DNA of 64,000 nt from Azospira inquinata (GTDB lineage Bacteria > Pseudomonadota > Gammaproteobacteria > Burkholderiales > Rhodocyclaceae). The translations under genes were made by a program, and so were the position numbers. This document shows, piece by piece, positions 44,915 through 53,982 of this stretch; within the stretch, counting starts at the first letter, position 1, and each line of letters opens with the position of its first letter. The stretch spans positions 2,046,001 through 2,110,000 of the forward strand of contig NZ_CP064782.1 in assembly GCF_018905915.1 (NCBI RefSeq), written 5' to 3'. Below the pieces are notes generated by a model. It did no database searches, was not told the origin of the DNA, and saw nothing but the letters and a program-made list of their open reading frames with translations.

Positions 44915-45348
44915 GTTGGCTCTCCTTGATTCAGGTTGAAAGTGTTCCCCCGGGGGATGACCGTTCTTTGCCGGTGTCCGTCCTGGTGAGAGGAAACCGG
45001 GCTTGGTGGAGACTAATAGGCAATATTTCGGCCTGAATCGGGAGGAAATTTGGCCTGTTTTGGTTAAGCCGGTTAAAAAATTGTTAACAAAATTCCCATG
45101 TGTGGCCAGCGAGCGGGAAAAATCGCAGGGAAAAGGTACGGATTTTGTGAAAAACTGGTGTTTGCCCCTGATTTTTGCGATGTAAATGGAAAAAATGGCC
45201 GCTTTCGGCAAATATTGCCGCTTTGCCTGCCTGGGGCGGGGGCAAGTGTAAAAACTTCTAAAGATTGGCTTTACCGCCTGATGCGGTCAGGGAGCTTGGC
45301 TATCATTCCCCCAGACAAGATTGAGCCAAGAGGGGAAGCGGGCAAGCC
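44915..45348. other. Regulatory region between the serine-rich gene and the CpxRA-like operon
   Basis: Unusually long and AT-rich for this window (for example AAAAAATTGTTAACAAAATT near 45073). It holds a CpxR-like box (45248-45262) and a -10-like TATCAT (45301-45306). No gene supported. Confidence 0.55.
45248..45262 (+). promoter_or_regulatory. CpxR-like box
   Basis: GTAAA-AACTT-CTAAA matches the CpxR consensus GTAAA-N5-GTAAA with one mismatch. Its centre is about 57 bp upstream of the start predicted from TATCAT (45301-45306), suiting autoregulation. Confidence 0.5.
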
Positions 45349-46032
45349 ATGAGCAAGGTTTTACTGGTGGACGACGACGTGGAATTGGTGGATATGCTCA
45401 AGGAGTATCTGAGCATCGAGGGCTTTGCCGTGGACACGGCCTATAGCGGGGAAGTGGGGCTGGCCCGGGCGATCAGCGGGGAATATTCCCTGGTGGTGCT
45501 GGATGTGATGATGCCCCGTATGAGCGGTATTGAGGTGCTCAAACACCTGCGCCAGCGCAGCTCCCTGCCCGTGCTCATGCTAACCGCCAAGGGGGATGAT
45601 GCCAGCCGCATCACGGGCCTGGAGCTGGGGGCGGACGACTACGTGCCCAAGCCCTGCACGGCCCGGGAACTGACCGCCCGCATCCGGGCCATTCTGCGCC
45701 GCACGGAACCGGCGGAGGGGGAAAACCCGGCGGTGATCCAGGCCGGGGATCTGCTCCTCTGGCCGGAACAGCGCAAAGCCCAGTGGCGGGGCGCCCCCCT
45801 CAATCTCACTAGCACGGAGTTCAATTTGCTGGAGGTACTGGCCCGGGAGGCGGGGCGCATTGTGAGCAAAAAAAGCCTCTCGGAAGTAGGGCTGGGGCGG
45901 CCCCTGAATAAATTTGATCGAAGCATCGAAGTGCACCTGAGCCGCATCCGGGAAAAGCTGGGGCCCCTGGCCGATGGCCGCTCCTGCATCCAGACCGTGT
46001 TTCGCCAGGGTTACCAGCTAATCCGGGAGTGA
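45349..46032 (+). CDS. CpxR-like response regulator
   Basis: A 227-aa OmpR/PhoB-family regulator closely resembling CpxR. Receiver: acidic D8-D10, phosphoacceptor D52 (VVLDVMMPRMSG), K101 (DDYVPKPCTARELTARIRAI). DNA-binding winged helix: LNLTSTEFNLLEVLAREAGR, FDRSIEVHLSRIREKL. It is followed 3 bp later by its kinase gene. CpxR in enterics answers envelope stress; the same role here is inference. A possible own binding site lies upstream. Confidence 0.93.
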   Translation: MSKVLLVDDDVELVDMLKEYLSIEGFAVDTAYSGEVGLARAISGEYSLVVLDVMMPRMSGIEVLKHLRQRSSLPVLMLTAKGDDASRITGLELGADDYVPKPCTARELTARIRAILRRTEPAEGENPAVIQAGDLLLWPEQRKAQWRGAPLNLTSTEFNLLEVLAREAGRIVSKKSLSEVGLGRPLNKFDRSIEVHLSRIREKLGPLADGRSCIQTVFRQGYQLIRE

Positions 46033-46035
46033 GCC

Positions 46036-47220
46036 GTGGGGCGCCTGTTCTGGAAATTTTTTGCCGCGATCCTGGTGACCCAAATGCTCACCGTGGGGGC
46101 CGTGGGCTTTCTCTTCTGGCTCCACGAACCGGGGCGCCACATGCTCCGCCAGATGCCGCCCCCGGGGGGGGAACCCATGCCCCTGCCCGGTCGGCGCCCC
46201 TTTCTTTTTGAAGAATCCCACCCGCCACCCCTGCCCCCCTACCCTGGGGAGCGGCCTCCCCGGCATCGGGACTTCCCCCTGCTGCCCCTGGGAGTGGGGG
46301 TGGTGTTCGGCCTGATTTTCGCCTTTCTCCTGGCCCGCAATATGGCCAAGCCCATCGAGGGCCTGCGTCGGGCCCTGGGGGCGGTGGCCAAGGGCCGCTT
46401 CGACGTGCGCCTGGGCCCCGCATTACAGGGGCGGCGAGACGAGCTGGCCCAACTCAGCCGGGATTTTGACCGCACGGCGGAGCAGCTGGATGTGCTGCTC
46501 AACAGCCAGCGCCGCCTGCTCCACGACGTGTCCCACGAAATCCGCTCGCCCCTGGCCCGCATCCAGCTGGCCATTGACCTGGCCCAACAGCAGCCGGACA
46601 AGGAAGGGGCCAGCCTGGTACGTATCCAGCGGGAGTCGGAGCGCATCGAGCGGCTAGTGGATGAACTCCTCACCCTTTCCCGCCTGGAAGTGGGGGCCTA
46701 TCCCCTCCATCTGGAGCCGGTGGATGTGGGGGACCTGCTCCGGGATGTGGCGGCGGATGCGGCCTTTGAAGCAGAGCGGCGCCACTGCCGGGTGAGCCTG
46801 GAAGTGGCCGGGGACATGACCGTTTCCGGTTGCCCCGAACTGCTGCTGCGGGCCTTTGAAAACGTAATCCGCAACGCCATCCGCTACACCTTCGACGGTA
46901 CGGAGGTAGGGGTCCAGGCTCGCCGGGAGGGGGACCGGCTGGTGGTGGAGGTGGCGGACGACGGCCCGGGCATACCGGAGGCCGCCCTCAAATCCATATT
47001 CGATCCCTTCGTCCGTTTCCGGGAAGACCGGGGGCGGCGGGATGGGGACGAACAGTCGGGCTACGGCCTGGGCCTGGCCATCACCCAGCAGGTGATTCAG
47101 GCCCATGGGGGCACCATCCAGGGGGGCAACCGGCGCAGCGGCGGTCTGGTGATCCGCATCGAATTACCCGTCCGGGAATCGGGAGCGGCAGACCGGGACG
47201 AGGTGGGGCAAAGGGCCTGA
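46036..47220 (+). CDS. CpxA-like sensor histidine kinase
   Basis: A 394-aa kinase starting with GTG 46036, GGGAG 6 nt upstream. Membrane helices at about 8-28 and 82-100 flank a short proline-rich periplasmic loop (residues 29-80), much shorter than CpxA's. HAMP follows, then the H box LLHDVSHEIRSPLARIQLAI with H167, N box (ENVIRNAIRYTF), G1 (VADDGPGIP) and G2 (GYGLGLAI). A repeat tract starts 60 bp after the stop. Confidence 0.93.
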   Translation: MGRLFWKFFAAILVTQMLTVGAVGFLFWLHEPGRHMLRQMPPPGGEPMPLPGRRPFLFEESHPPPLPPYPGERPPRHRDFPLLPLGVGVVFGLIFAFLLARNMAKPIEGLRRALGAVAKGRFDVRLGPALQGRRDELAQLSRDFDRTAEQLDVLLNSQRRLLHDVSHEIRSPLARIQLAIDLAQQQPDKEGASLVRIQRESERIERLVDELLTLSRLEVGAYPLHLEPVDVGDLLRDVAADAAFEAERRHCRVSLEVAGDMTVSGCPELLLRAFENVIRNAIRYTFDGTEVGVQARREGDRLVVEVADDGPGIPEAALKSIFDPFVRFREDRGRRDGDEQSGYGLGLAITQQVIQAHGGTIQGGNRRSGGLVIRIELPVRESGAADRDEVGQRA

Positions 47221-47560
47221 TCCCGGGCAGAAACAGTGGAACTTGGGGCGGAAGCCCGACCGTTTAGCCTGCTGCCGACCGCAACCGCAACTGCAACTGC
47301 AACTGCAACTGCAACTGCAACTGCAACCGCAACCGCAACCGCAACCGCAACCGCAACCGCAACCCGCAACCCGCAACCCGCAACCCGCAACCCGCAACCC
47401 GCAACCCGCAACCCGCAACCCGCAACCCCAGCCCCCACCGAAAGGGCCGGGGAGAGACGGAAAGCCCGCCTTTCCGTTAAGCTTGCTCCGGCCAGACTTA
47501 GGAACGGAATTTTTTACCCCCGTCCGGGTCTTCCCTTCACCATCCCGCGCCGGAATACCC
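47221..47560. other. Intergenic region with microsatellite upstream of the MFS gene
   Basis: Between the kinase stop and the MFS start. It contains the GCAACY/GCAACCC tandem array and about 130 bp of unique GC-rich sequence with no gene. Long open frames across the array are by-products of the repeat. Confidence 0.6.
47281..47428. repeat. Tandem array: 13 hexamers then 10 heptamers
   Basis: Thirteen GCAACY hexamers (47281-47358: one GCAACC, six GCAACT, six GCAACC) pass directly into ten GCAACCC heptamers (47359-47428). The copies are perfect within each block. The change of unit length by one C happens at a single point. Confidence 0.97.
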
Positions 47561-48853
47561 ATGCCCCGTTTCCCCGTTCCCCGCCCCCATGGGGCCGCCC
47601 CTGCTTCCTTCCATTACGCCTGGGTGGTGGTGGCCGTCACCTTTCTGGTGATGTTGGTAACTGCCGGCACCCGGGCCACCCCCAGTGTGCTCATGGTGCC
47701 CCTGGAGCAGGCCTTCGGCTGGAGCCGGAGCACCATTTCCCTGGCCCTTTCCGTGAATCTGGCCCTGTTTGGGCTGGTGGGGCCCTTTGCTGCGGCGGCC
47801 ATGATCCGTTTCGGCCTGCGCCGCACCGTGCTCCTGGCCCTGGGCCTGCTGGCCGTTGCCGTGGCCGCATCCGGCTGGATGGCGGAGCGCTGGCAGCTGG
47901 GCCTGTCCTGGGGCCTGTTGGTGGGCAGCGCCACCGGGGTGACGGCCATGACCCTGGGGGCCTCCGTGGTCAATCGCTGGTTCGTTACCCGGCGGGGGCT
48001 GGCCATGGGCCTGCTGACCGCCAGCTCGGCGGCGGGCCAGCTGGTCTTTTTGCCCGCCCTGGCCTGGGTGGTGGAGCGCTATGGCTGGCAGACCGTGGTT
48101 TGGACCGTGGCCCTGGCGGTGGCCGTCGTGTTGCCTTTGGTGTACGCCCTGTTGCCGGAATCACCGGCGGCGGTGGGCCTGGCCCCCTATGGGGCGGACC
48201 CGGGGGCGGAGGAGGGGGCCCCGGCCAGCCGCCAGCATCCCGTGGCCCTGGCTTTTTCTGCTTTGGCCCGGGCGGTGCGGGTGCCCGATTTCTGGCTGCT
48301 GTTTTTCAGCTTTTTTATCTGCGGCGCCACTACCAATGGCTATATCGGCACCCATTTCATTGCCATGTGCTCGGACAACGGCCTGAGCCAGATCAAGGGG
48401 GCGGGCATGCTGGCGGCCATGGGGGTATTGGATCTGCTGGGCACCACCCTGTCCGGCTGGCTGTCGGATCGTTGGAATAACCGCTATCTGCTGTGCTGGT
48501 ACTACGGCCTGCGGGGCCTGGCCCTCATCTATCTGCCCCTGGCCTTCGGCATCACCTACTTCGGCCTGCCCCTGTTTGCCCTGTTCTACGGCCTGGACTG
48601 GGTGGCCACCGTGCCCCCCACGGTGCGCCTGACCCATCAGGTCTTCGGTGCCAAGGACGCCCCGGTGGTGTTCGGCTGGATTGTGGCCGGTCACCAGCTG
48701 GGAGCCGCTTTTGCCGCCCTCCTGGGAGGCCTGCTGCGCAGTTCCCTGGGCAATTACACCCTGGCCACCATGATGGCGGGCGGGCTGGGACTGGTGGCAG
48801 CGGTGCTGGTGCTGCGCATCGGCCACCAGCACCGGGTCCCTGCCCAGGCCTGA
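47561..48853 (+). CDS. MFS transporter
   Basis: A 430-aa major facilitator superfamily protein with about twelve membrane helices. It resembles the oxalate/formate or monocarboxylate type: FHYAWVVVAVTFLVMLVTAG at the start, GWSRSTISLALSV, and the cytoplasmic loop with WLSDRWNNRYLL. ATG 47561 is chosen because it lies after the microsatellite and gives the expected N-terminus; earlier in-frame starts would translate the repeat. Substrate unknown. The repeat tract upstream could affect its expression by phase variation (inference). Confidence 0.88.
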   Translation: MPRFPVPRPHGAAPASFHYAWVVVAVTFLVMLVTAGTRATPSVLMVPLEQAFGWSRSTISLALSVNLALFGLVGPFAAAAMIRFGLRRTVLLALGLLAVAVAASGWMAERWQLGLSWGLLVGSATGVTAMTLGASVVNRWFVTRRGLAMGLLTASSAAGQLVFLPALAWVVERYGWQTVVWTVALAVAVVLPLVYALLPESPAAVGLAPYGADPGAEEGAPASRQHPVALAFSALARAVRVPDFWLLFFSFFICGATTNGYIGTHFIAMCSDNGLSQIKGAGMLAAMGVLDLLGTTLSGWLSDRWNNRYLLCWYYGLRGLALIYLPLAFGITYFGLPLFALFYGLDWVATVPPTVRLTHQVFGAKDAPVVFGWIVAGHQLGAAFAALLGGLLRSSLGNYTLATMMAGGLGLVAAVLVLRIGHQHRVPAQA

Positions 48854-49175
48854 TGCCAGGGCAGGGGCTGTAGGGGACAGGTGGGACTGGCGGGAGACGG
48901 CGGCCAGTTTCTGAGGGGAACGGGGGGGGAATGACGCCCCAACCCTCGCTTCCCGCCCCTCCGCCCCTCCGCCTCCCGCCTCCCAGTCCCCCCTACCAGC
49001 CAGGGGTGTTCGTAGCGCAGTCTGGGGGTAGGGGCACCCGTCCCCCCTTCTTGTCCCACGGAAAATCCCCGGAACATCCCCACCCCTCTCCGGAAAGCAG
49101 GCAAAAAAAACCCGGGCACGGGGCCCGGGCGGGAGGACCGAAATTGCTTTCGGTTTGGGGTCGGAATCTTTTGCC
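48854..49175. other. Intergenic region between the MFS gene and actP
   Basis: The MFS 3' end is within an inverted repeat CCCTGCC/GGCAGGG (about 48838-48867) without a T-run. A pyrimidine-rich stretch of CCGCCTCC-like units lies at about 48948-48990. The actP terminator is at its right end. No gene supported. Confidence 0.5.
49103..49129 (-). terminator. actP terminator
   Basis: CCCGGGC (49111-49117) pairs with GCCCGGG (49123-49129); on the minus strand a run of eight T's follows (49103-49110). Confidence 0.9.
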
Positions 49176-50837
49176 TTAGTGGCTGCTCGCCGCGGCGGCG
49201 CCAATGCCCGTTTCGGAGCGGATTTCCTGGTCTTCGTAGCTTTCCCGTTCTTTCCGGGCCTGGGCGCTTTGGTCCAGGATGGAAAACAGCCAGATGCCGA
49301 TGAAGCCCGCTGCCATGGAGAACAGGGCCGGGGAGGTGTAGGGGAAGATTTCCTTGGCGTTCCCCAGCACATCCACCCAGATGGACTTGGACAGCACCGT
49401 CAGCACCACGGCGGTGATCAGGCCCAGGAAGCCACCGTAGAAGGCGCCCTTGGTGGTGCAGTTCTTCCACAGTACGGACATGAAGAGCACCGGGAAGTTG
49501 GCGGAGGCGGCGATGGCGAAGGCCAGGGACACCATGAAGGCCACGTTCTGCTTCTCGAAGACGATGCCCAGCACCACCGCCACAATGCCCAGGGCAATGG
49601 TGGTGATCTTGGACACCCGCATTTCCGCAGCACCGTCCGCCTTGCCCTGGCAGAACACGGAGGCGTACAGGTCGTGGGACACCGCCGTGGCACCGGACAG
49701 GGTCAGACCGGCGACCACCGCCAGGATGGTGGCGAAGGCGACGGCGGAGATGAAGCCCAGGAACACGTTGCCGCCCACCGCATTGGCCAGGTGGATAGCC
49801 GCCATGTTGCCGCCGCCGATGAGACCGCCCTTGTCATCCAGGAACTGGGGATTGGTACCCACCAGCACGATGGCGCCGAAGCCGATGATGAAGGTCAGGA
49901 TGTAGAAGTAGCCAATCCAGGTGGTGGCCCAGAACACGGACTTCCGGGCTTCCTTGGCATCCGGCACGGTGAAGAAGCGCATCAGGATGTGGGGCAGACC
50001 GGCGGTACCGAACATCAGGGCCATGCCGAAGGAGATGGCAGAGATGGGGTCCTTGATGAAGGTGCCCGGGCCCATGATGGCGTCGTGCTTTTTATGGACT
50101 TCCACGGCCTTGGCAAAGAGGGCTTCCGGGCTCATGTGGAAGGCGGCCAGGACCATGAAGGCCATGAAGGAGGCGCCAGCCAGGAGCAGGCAGGCCTTGA
50201 TGATCTGCACCCAGGTGGTGGCGGTCATGCCACCGAAGAGCACGTAGATCATCATCAGGGCGCCCACGATCACTACCGCGTAGGTGTAGTCCAGGCCGAA
50301 GAGCAGCTTGATCAGCTGGCCCGCACCCACCATCTGGGCGATCAGGTAGAAAGCCACCACCACCAGGGTGCCGGAGGCCGCCAGGGCCCGGATGGGCTTG
50401 GCCTGGAAGCGGTAGGCCGCCACGTCGGCAAAGGTGAATTTGCCCAGGTTACGCAGCCGTTCCGCCATGAGGAACATGATCACGGGCCAGCCCACCAGGA
50501 AGCCGATGGAGTAGATCAGGCCGTCGTAGCCGTTGGAGAACACGGCGGCGGAAATCCCCAGGAAGGAAGCGGCGGACATGTAGTCCCCGGCGATGGCCAG
50601 ACCGTTCTGGAAGCCGGTGATGCCCCCTCCGGCGGTGTAGAAGTCCGCCGCCGTCTTGGTCCGGCCCGCCGCCCACTTGGTAATGAACAGGGTGAGGAGA
50701 ACGAAGGCGCCGAACATGATAATGGCCGTCCAGTTGGTGGCCTGCTTCACGGTCTGGCCTTCAATGGCCGAGGCCCAGACCGGGGAGCTCATAAGCCCCA
50801 GCAGGGCCAGAGAGAGACTGGTGGTCAGTTTTTTCAT
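49176..50837 (-). CDS. actP: Cation/acetate symporter ActP
   Basis: A 553-aa sodium:solute symporter of the acetate permease type, with a cleavable-looking N-terminus and about thirteen helices. Family segments: [40 protein letters not shown] and [19 protein letters not shown]. It takes up acetate and other short carboxylates with Na+ or H+. It overlaps the DUF485 gene by ATGA, the standard yjcH-actP arrangement. Confidence 0.95.
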   Translation of the reverse strand: MKKLTTSLSLALLGLMSSPVWASAIEGQTVKQATNWTAIIMFGAFVLLTLFITKWAAGRTKTAADFYTAGGGITGFQNGLAIAGDYMSAASFLGISAAVFSNGYDGLIYSIGFLVGWPVIMFLMAERLRNLGKFTFADVAAYRFQAKPIRALAASGTLVVVAFYLIAQMVGAGQLIKLLFGLDYTYAVVIVGALMMIYVLFGGMTATTWVQIIKACLLLAGASFMAFMVLAAFHMSPEALFAKAVEVHKKHDAIMGPGTFIKDPISAISFGMALMFGTAGLPHILMRFFTVPDAKEARKSVFWATTWIGYFYILTFIIGFGAIVLVGTNPQFLDDKGGLIGGGNMAAIHLANAVGGNVFLGFISAVAFATILAVVAGLTLSGATAVSHDLYASVFCQGKADGAAEMRVSKITTIALGIVAVVLGIVFEKQNVAFMVSLAFAIAASANFPVLFMSVLWKNCTTKGAFYGGFLGLITAVVLTVLSKSIWVDVLGNAKEIFPYTSPALFSMAAGFIGIWLFSILDQSAQARKERESYEDQEIRSETGIGAAAASSH

Positions 50838-51151
50838 TTATTCATCTCCTCCTGGACGATTTGTTCGGTCAGGGCGTCAAACTCGCTGTTGGCGCGGCGC
50901 ACGTACAAACCGGTAATGAGAATGGTGAAAACGATGATGCCCACGCCCACCGGAATGCCCAGGGTCATGACCCCGGTATCCGAGAGTTTCTGGGCCAGGA
51001 TGCCCTTGTCGAAGGCGATGGTCAGGATGTAGCCGTAATAGACGACCAGGGTAATCACCGTCAGTAGCCAGCCGAAGCTGTTGCGCTTGTTTTTCAGCTC
51101 GTGGAACTTCGGGTTGGCCCGAATGCGCCGTGAAAGCTCTTCTTGGTTCAT
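50834..51151 (-). CDS. yjcH: DUF485 membrane protein (YjcH)
   Basis: A 105-aa protein with two membrane helices ([38 protein letters not shown]) and the DUF485 N-terminus ([16 protein letters not shown]). AGGAGGAG precedes the ATG: an exceptionally strong ribosome site. Always found before actP-type symporters and overlapping them, as here. Its function, perhaps a symporter subunit, is not established. In the leader a short CCGG hairpin is followed by T6 on the minus strand. Confidence 0.92.
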   Translation of the reverse strand: MNQEELSRRIRANPKFHELKNKRNSFGWLLTVITLVVYYGYILTIAFDKGILAQKLSDTGVMTLGIPVGVGIIVFTILITGLYVRRANSEFDALTEQIVQEEMNK

Positions 51152-51325
51152 TTGTCTCCTCCTAATAATCCGGAAAAAACCGGCGGGAATCCGGCTTTAC
51201 GGAATGCACTATGGGGCTGGATACTTACAACCGGCTTACTGAAAAACGGCGGAGAAACAGGGGCCTGGCGCCGTTACATTTGGCCCCTTGTCGCCATGGG
51301 GCGGCCACGCTACCCTTGCCCTCCC

Positions 51326-52555
51326 ATGGCCTTTCCCAACTTCCTCCGCGCTCTGCGCAGCTATAACTACCGGTGCTATTTCCTGGGCCAGCTGGTGTCC
51401 ATGGCGGGCACCTGGATGCAGCAGATCGCCATGAGTTGGCTGGCCTACCGGCTCACCGGTTCCGCCGCCCTGCTGGGCACCATCGGCTTTGCCAGCCAGT
51501 TGCCCATCCTCCTGTTCGGCGCCCTGGGGGGGGTCTGGTCTGACCGCTTTGACCGGCGCCGGGTGCTGTTGTGGACCCAGTCTCTCTCCATGATCCAGGC
51601 CCTGGCCCTCGCCCTGCTGACTTGGAAAGGCTGGATCAACGCTCCCCTGCTGGTGCTGCTGGCCTTCGGCCTGGGCTGTATCAATGCCCTGGATATGCCC
51701 GCCCGCCAGTCCATTGCGGTGAAGCTGGTGGATGACAAGGACGATCTGCCCAACGCTATCGCCCTCAATTCTTTCATGATGAATTCCACCCGCTTCGTCG
51801 GCCCGGCCCTGGCGGGATTTCTCATCGCCCTCACCGGGGAAGTGGTCTGCTTTCTGCTCAACGCCCTGTCCTATCTGGCGGTGATCCTGGCCCTCCTGGC
51901 CATGCACTGGCGCCCCCTACCGGTCCAGGGGGAGCGGCAGGAAACCTGGGCGGCCCTGCGCCAGGGCGTGGACTATTGCCGGGGCCACCGGCCCATTCGC
52001 AGCCTGCTTCTGATCGTGGCGGCGGTAAGTTTCTTCATTACCCCCTACGGGGTGCTCATGCCCCTGGTGACCCGGGAAATTTTTGGTGGCGATGCCCGTA
52101 TCTTCGGCCTGCTGGTGGGTTTTGGCGGGGTCGGTGCCCTGGGGGCCAGTCTCTATCTGGCCAGCCGGGCTGGGGTGGATGAATTACCCCGTACCCTGGC
52201 CTTCTCCGTGCCTCTGGCCGGGGTGGCCCTGACCGCCTTTATTCTTTCCCCCTCCCTGTTTCTGGCCTATCCGGCGGTGATGCTCCTGGGGTTCTGCACC
52301 ATCGTCACCGTGGCGGGCAGCAATACCCTGATCCAGTTCCACGTCAGCGACGCCCTGCGGGGTCGGGTCATGGCCCTCTTTTCCATCGCCTTCCTGGGGG
52401 TCGCCCCCCTGGGCAGTCTGGCCATCGGTCTGGTGGCGGAGGCCCTGGGGGTGCGGATTACCCTGGCGGCTTGCGGCCTACTGATCCTGGCCGGTTGCCT
52501 GATCTGGGGACGGCGTCTGGGCCGGGAGGTGGAATGTCTGCCCCCCCAAGCCTGA
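51326..52555 (+). CDS. MFS transporter (EntS-like)
   Basis: A 409-aa protein of the MFS_3/EntS type with twelve predicted helices. The N-terminus FLRALRSYNYRCYFLGQLVS and GTWMQQIAMSWLAYRLTGSA are typical, as are DRFDRRRVLL and NALDMPARQSIAVKLVDDKD. Related proteins export siderophores or small molecules. ATG 51326 gives the family start; longer reading adds residues unlike the family. Divergent from the actP operon. Confidence 0.88.
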   Translation: MAFPNFLRALRSYNYRCYFLGQLVSMAGTWMQQIAMSWLAYRLTGSAALLGTIGFASQLPILLFGALGGVWSDRFDRRRVLLWTQSLSMIQALALALLTWKGWINAPLLVLLAFGLGCINALDMPARQSIAVKLVDDKDDLPNAIALNSFMMNSTRFVGPALAGFLIALTGEVVCFLLNALSYLAVILALLAMHWRPLPVQGERQETWAALRQGVDYCRGHRPIRSLLLIVAAVSFFITPYGVLMPLVTREIFGGDARIFGLLVGFGGVGALGASLYLASRAGVDELPRTLAFSVPLAGVALTAFILSPSLFLAYPAVMLLGFCTIVTVAGSNTLIQFHVSDALRGRVMALFSIAFLGVAPLGSLAIGLVAEALGVRITLAACGLLILAGCLIWGRRLGREVECLPPQA

Positions 52556-52660
52556 TGCCTCCTGGGGCCCGGTCAGTTGCCCGGCAGCCAGACGGGCTAG
52601 GATCGGAAAAAGCGCTTGATGTGGATGGTTTGACCACCCCGGTGGGCCCCTGGTTTTTCT

Positions 52661-52698
52661 CCCGGTCGGGGAGGCGGCGGTTGCCGCCCCCGACCCTT
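52661..52698. repeat. GC-rich hairpin upstream of the cytochrome gene
   Basis: GGTCGGGG-(A)-GGCGGC, GGTT loop, then GCCGCC-CCCGACC. The stem is interrupted by one unpaired base or so. No T-run at the right distance, so it may be a leader structure or a weak terminator for the upstream MFS gene. Confidence 0.5.
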
Positions 52699-52735
52699 GT
52701 CCGTTTCTTGTTTGCGTAAAGGATAGCGTTACACC

Positions 52736-53185
52736 ATGTCTTATCGCTTGCTTGCCTCCGCCCTGGTCGCCGCCTCCCTCCTGGCCGCCTGCGGCGAACC
52801 CCAGGACACCCGCCCCGGCCAGCCCGTGGCCCACCGCCAGGCGGCCTTTAAAGCCATTCTTAAGGCTTTTGAACCCATGGGGGTGATGTTGCGGGACGAC
52901 AAATACGACGCCGACCGTTTCCTCACCCTGTCCAAGACCCTGGCGGCCAATGCTCCCAAACCCTGGGATTATTTCCGCCCGGACACCAATTACCCCCCCA
53001 CCCACGCCACCGCCGACGTGTGGAGCAATACGGCCAAATTTAACCAGGAGCGCCAGGAATTTCTGGACGCCACCGCCCGCCTGGCCCAGGTGGCGGAGAC
53101 CAAGGATCTGGATAAGATCAAACCCGCCTACAAAGCGGTCCACAACGCCTGCCAGGAATGCCACAAGGAATTCAAGAAGCGCTGA
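52736..53185 (+). CDS. Cytochrome c' / c-556 family protein with a lipobox
   Basis: A 149-aa class-II-type c cytochrome. The heme motif C139-x2-C142-H143 is near the C-terminus (NACQECHKEFKKR), in the family's usual place; the remainder is a four-helix bundle. The signal peptide ends in L-A-A-C19, a lipobox, so it may be a membrane-anchored lipoprotein rather than a free periplasmic protein. Cytochromes c' bind NO; electron-transfer partners unknown. A strong terminator follows. Confidence 0.87.
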   Translation: MSYRLLASALVAASLLAACGEPQDTRPGQPVAHRQAAFKAILKAFEPMGVMLRDDKYDADRFLTLSKTLAANAPKPWDYFRPDTNYPPTHATADVWSNTAKFNQERQEFLDATARLAQVAETKDLDKIKPAYKAVHNACQECHKEFKKR

Positions 53186-53204
53186 TTTCCCCGGATCGGG
53201 GAAC

Positions 53205-53244
53205 AAAAAACCGCCGCCTCCCCAGGGAGTGCGGCGGTTTTTTT
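53205..53244. terminator. Terminator of the cytochrome gene
   Basis: AAAAAACCGCCGC (53205-53217) and GCGGCGGTTTTTTT (53231-53244) around a 13-nt loop. Confidence 0.9.
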
Positions 53245-53287
53245 ATGCTAAGTTAATTCCTCTTTGACGGAACCGAGGCGTTGAGTA

Positions 53288-53968
53288 ATGCGTGTTTATT
53301 ACTTTACGAAAGCATCAAATGCGATAGATGATATTAGAAACCAACACATTAAGTTGTCGCGGTTTTCTGAGGTAAATGATGTCTATGAATTGCTTTCTGT
53401 TGCTGTTGATGAGGAGCGGGAAAATGTAAGGAATGCCTTGCTATCGGCGAAGGAAGATAATGATAAAGGTTGTGCTTTTGTGAGTTTCTCTGAGTGTTTT
53501 GATAATCCGCTAATGTGGGGACATTACGCTGACAAATTCCGGGGAATTTGTTTAGGGTTTGAGTGCTCCAGCGATTTTCTTGAGCAAATGGAGTACAAAA
53601 GTGGTTGCCCAGAAGTGGACTGGGATTTGCAGATGACTATAGACAGAATACTGAAATTAAGAGAATTACTACGTAGGACTAAGTTTGTCGATTGGCACTA
53701 TGAGCGGGAGTGGCGTTGCTTTGTAAGTCTTCCTGAAGAATGTGATTTGTCGCAGGAAGACTCTATGCTATTTATGAAGTTTCCTGAAGGTATGAGGCTT
53801 TGCGAAGTCATTCTAGGCTGTTATTGCGAGGAGAGTGCGCAATACATTAAAAAGACCCTGGAAGAAATTGGCCTATTGCCGAGCGTTGAAATTTTTAAAT
53901 CTAAAATTTCATTCCGAGATTTTAAAATTCAGAAAGAAAAAGTAGATTGGGATGCTTTGAAGGAATGA
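53288..53968 (+). CDS. DUF2971-family protein, probably acquired
   Basis: A 226-aa protein of the DUF2971 type: YYFTKASNAIDDIRNQHIKL near the start, SFSECFDNPLMWGHYADKFR in the middle and DWHYEREWRCFVSL later are the family signature. DUF2971 proteins have no established function, and some occur near defence genes. The gene is clearly AT-richer than its neighbours, and codon use differs (many AAA, GAT, TTT). It sits between a terminator and a convergent esterase gene, 14 bp from its end, with no transposase or repeat nearby. Confidence 0.8.
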   Translation: MRVYYFTKASNAIDDIRNQHIKLSRFSEVNDVYELLSVAVDEERENVRNALLSAKEDNDKGCAFVSFSECFDNPLMWGHYADKFRGICLGFECSSDFLEQMEYKSGCPEVDWDLQMTIDRILKLRELLRRTKFVDWHYEREWRCFVSLPEECDLSQEDSMLFMKFPEGMRLCEVILGCYCEESAQYIKKTLEEIGLLPSVEIFKSKISFRDFKIQKEKVDWDALKE

Positions 53969-53982
53969 ATTATTCTCCTTCT

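Noticed and set aside
47281..47428. CRISPR-like array
   Set aside because: Units are 6 and 7 bp with no spacers, and no cas genes are present.
47236..48480. Long proteins with TATATA or QPQPQP tracts reading through the microsatellite into the MFS gene
   Set aside because: The microsatellite keeps every frame open; the MFS family N-terminus begins at 47561.
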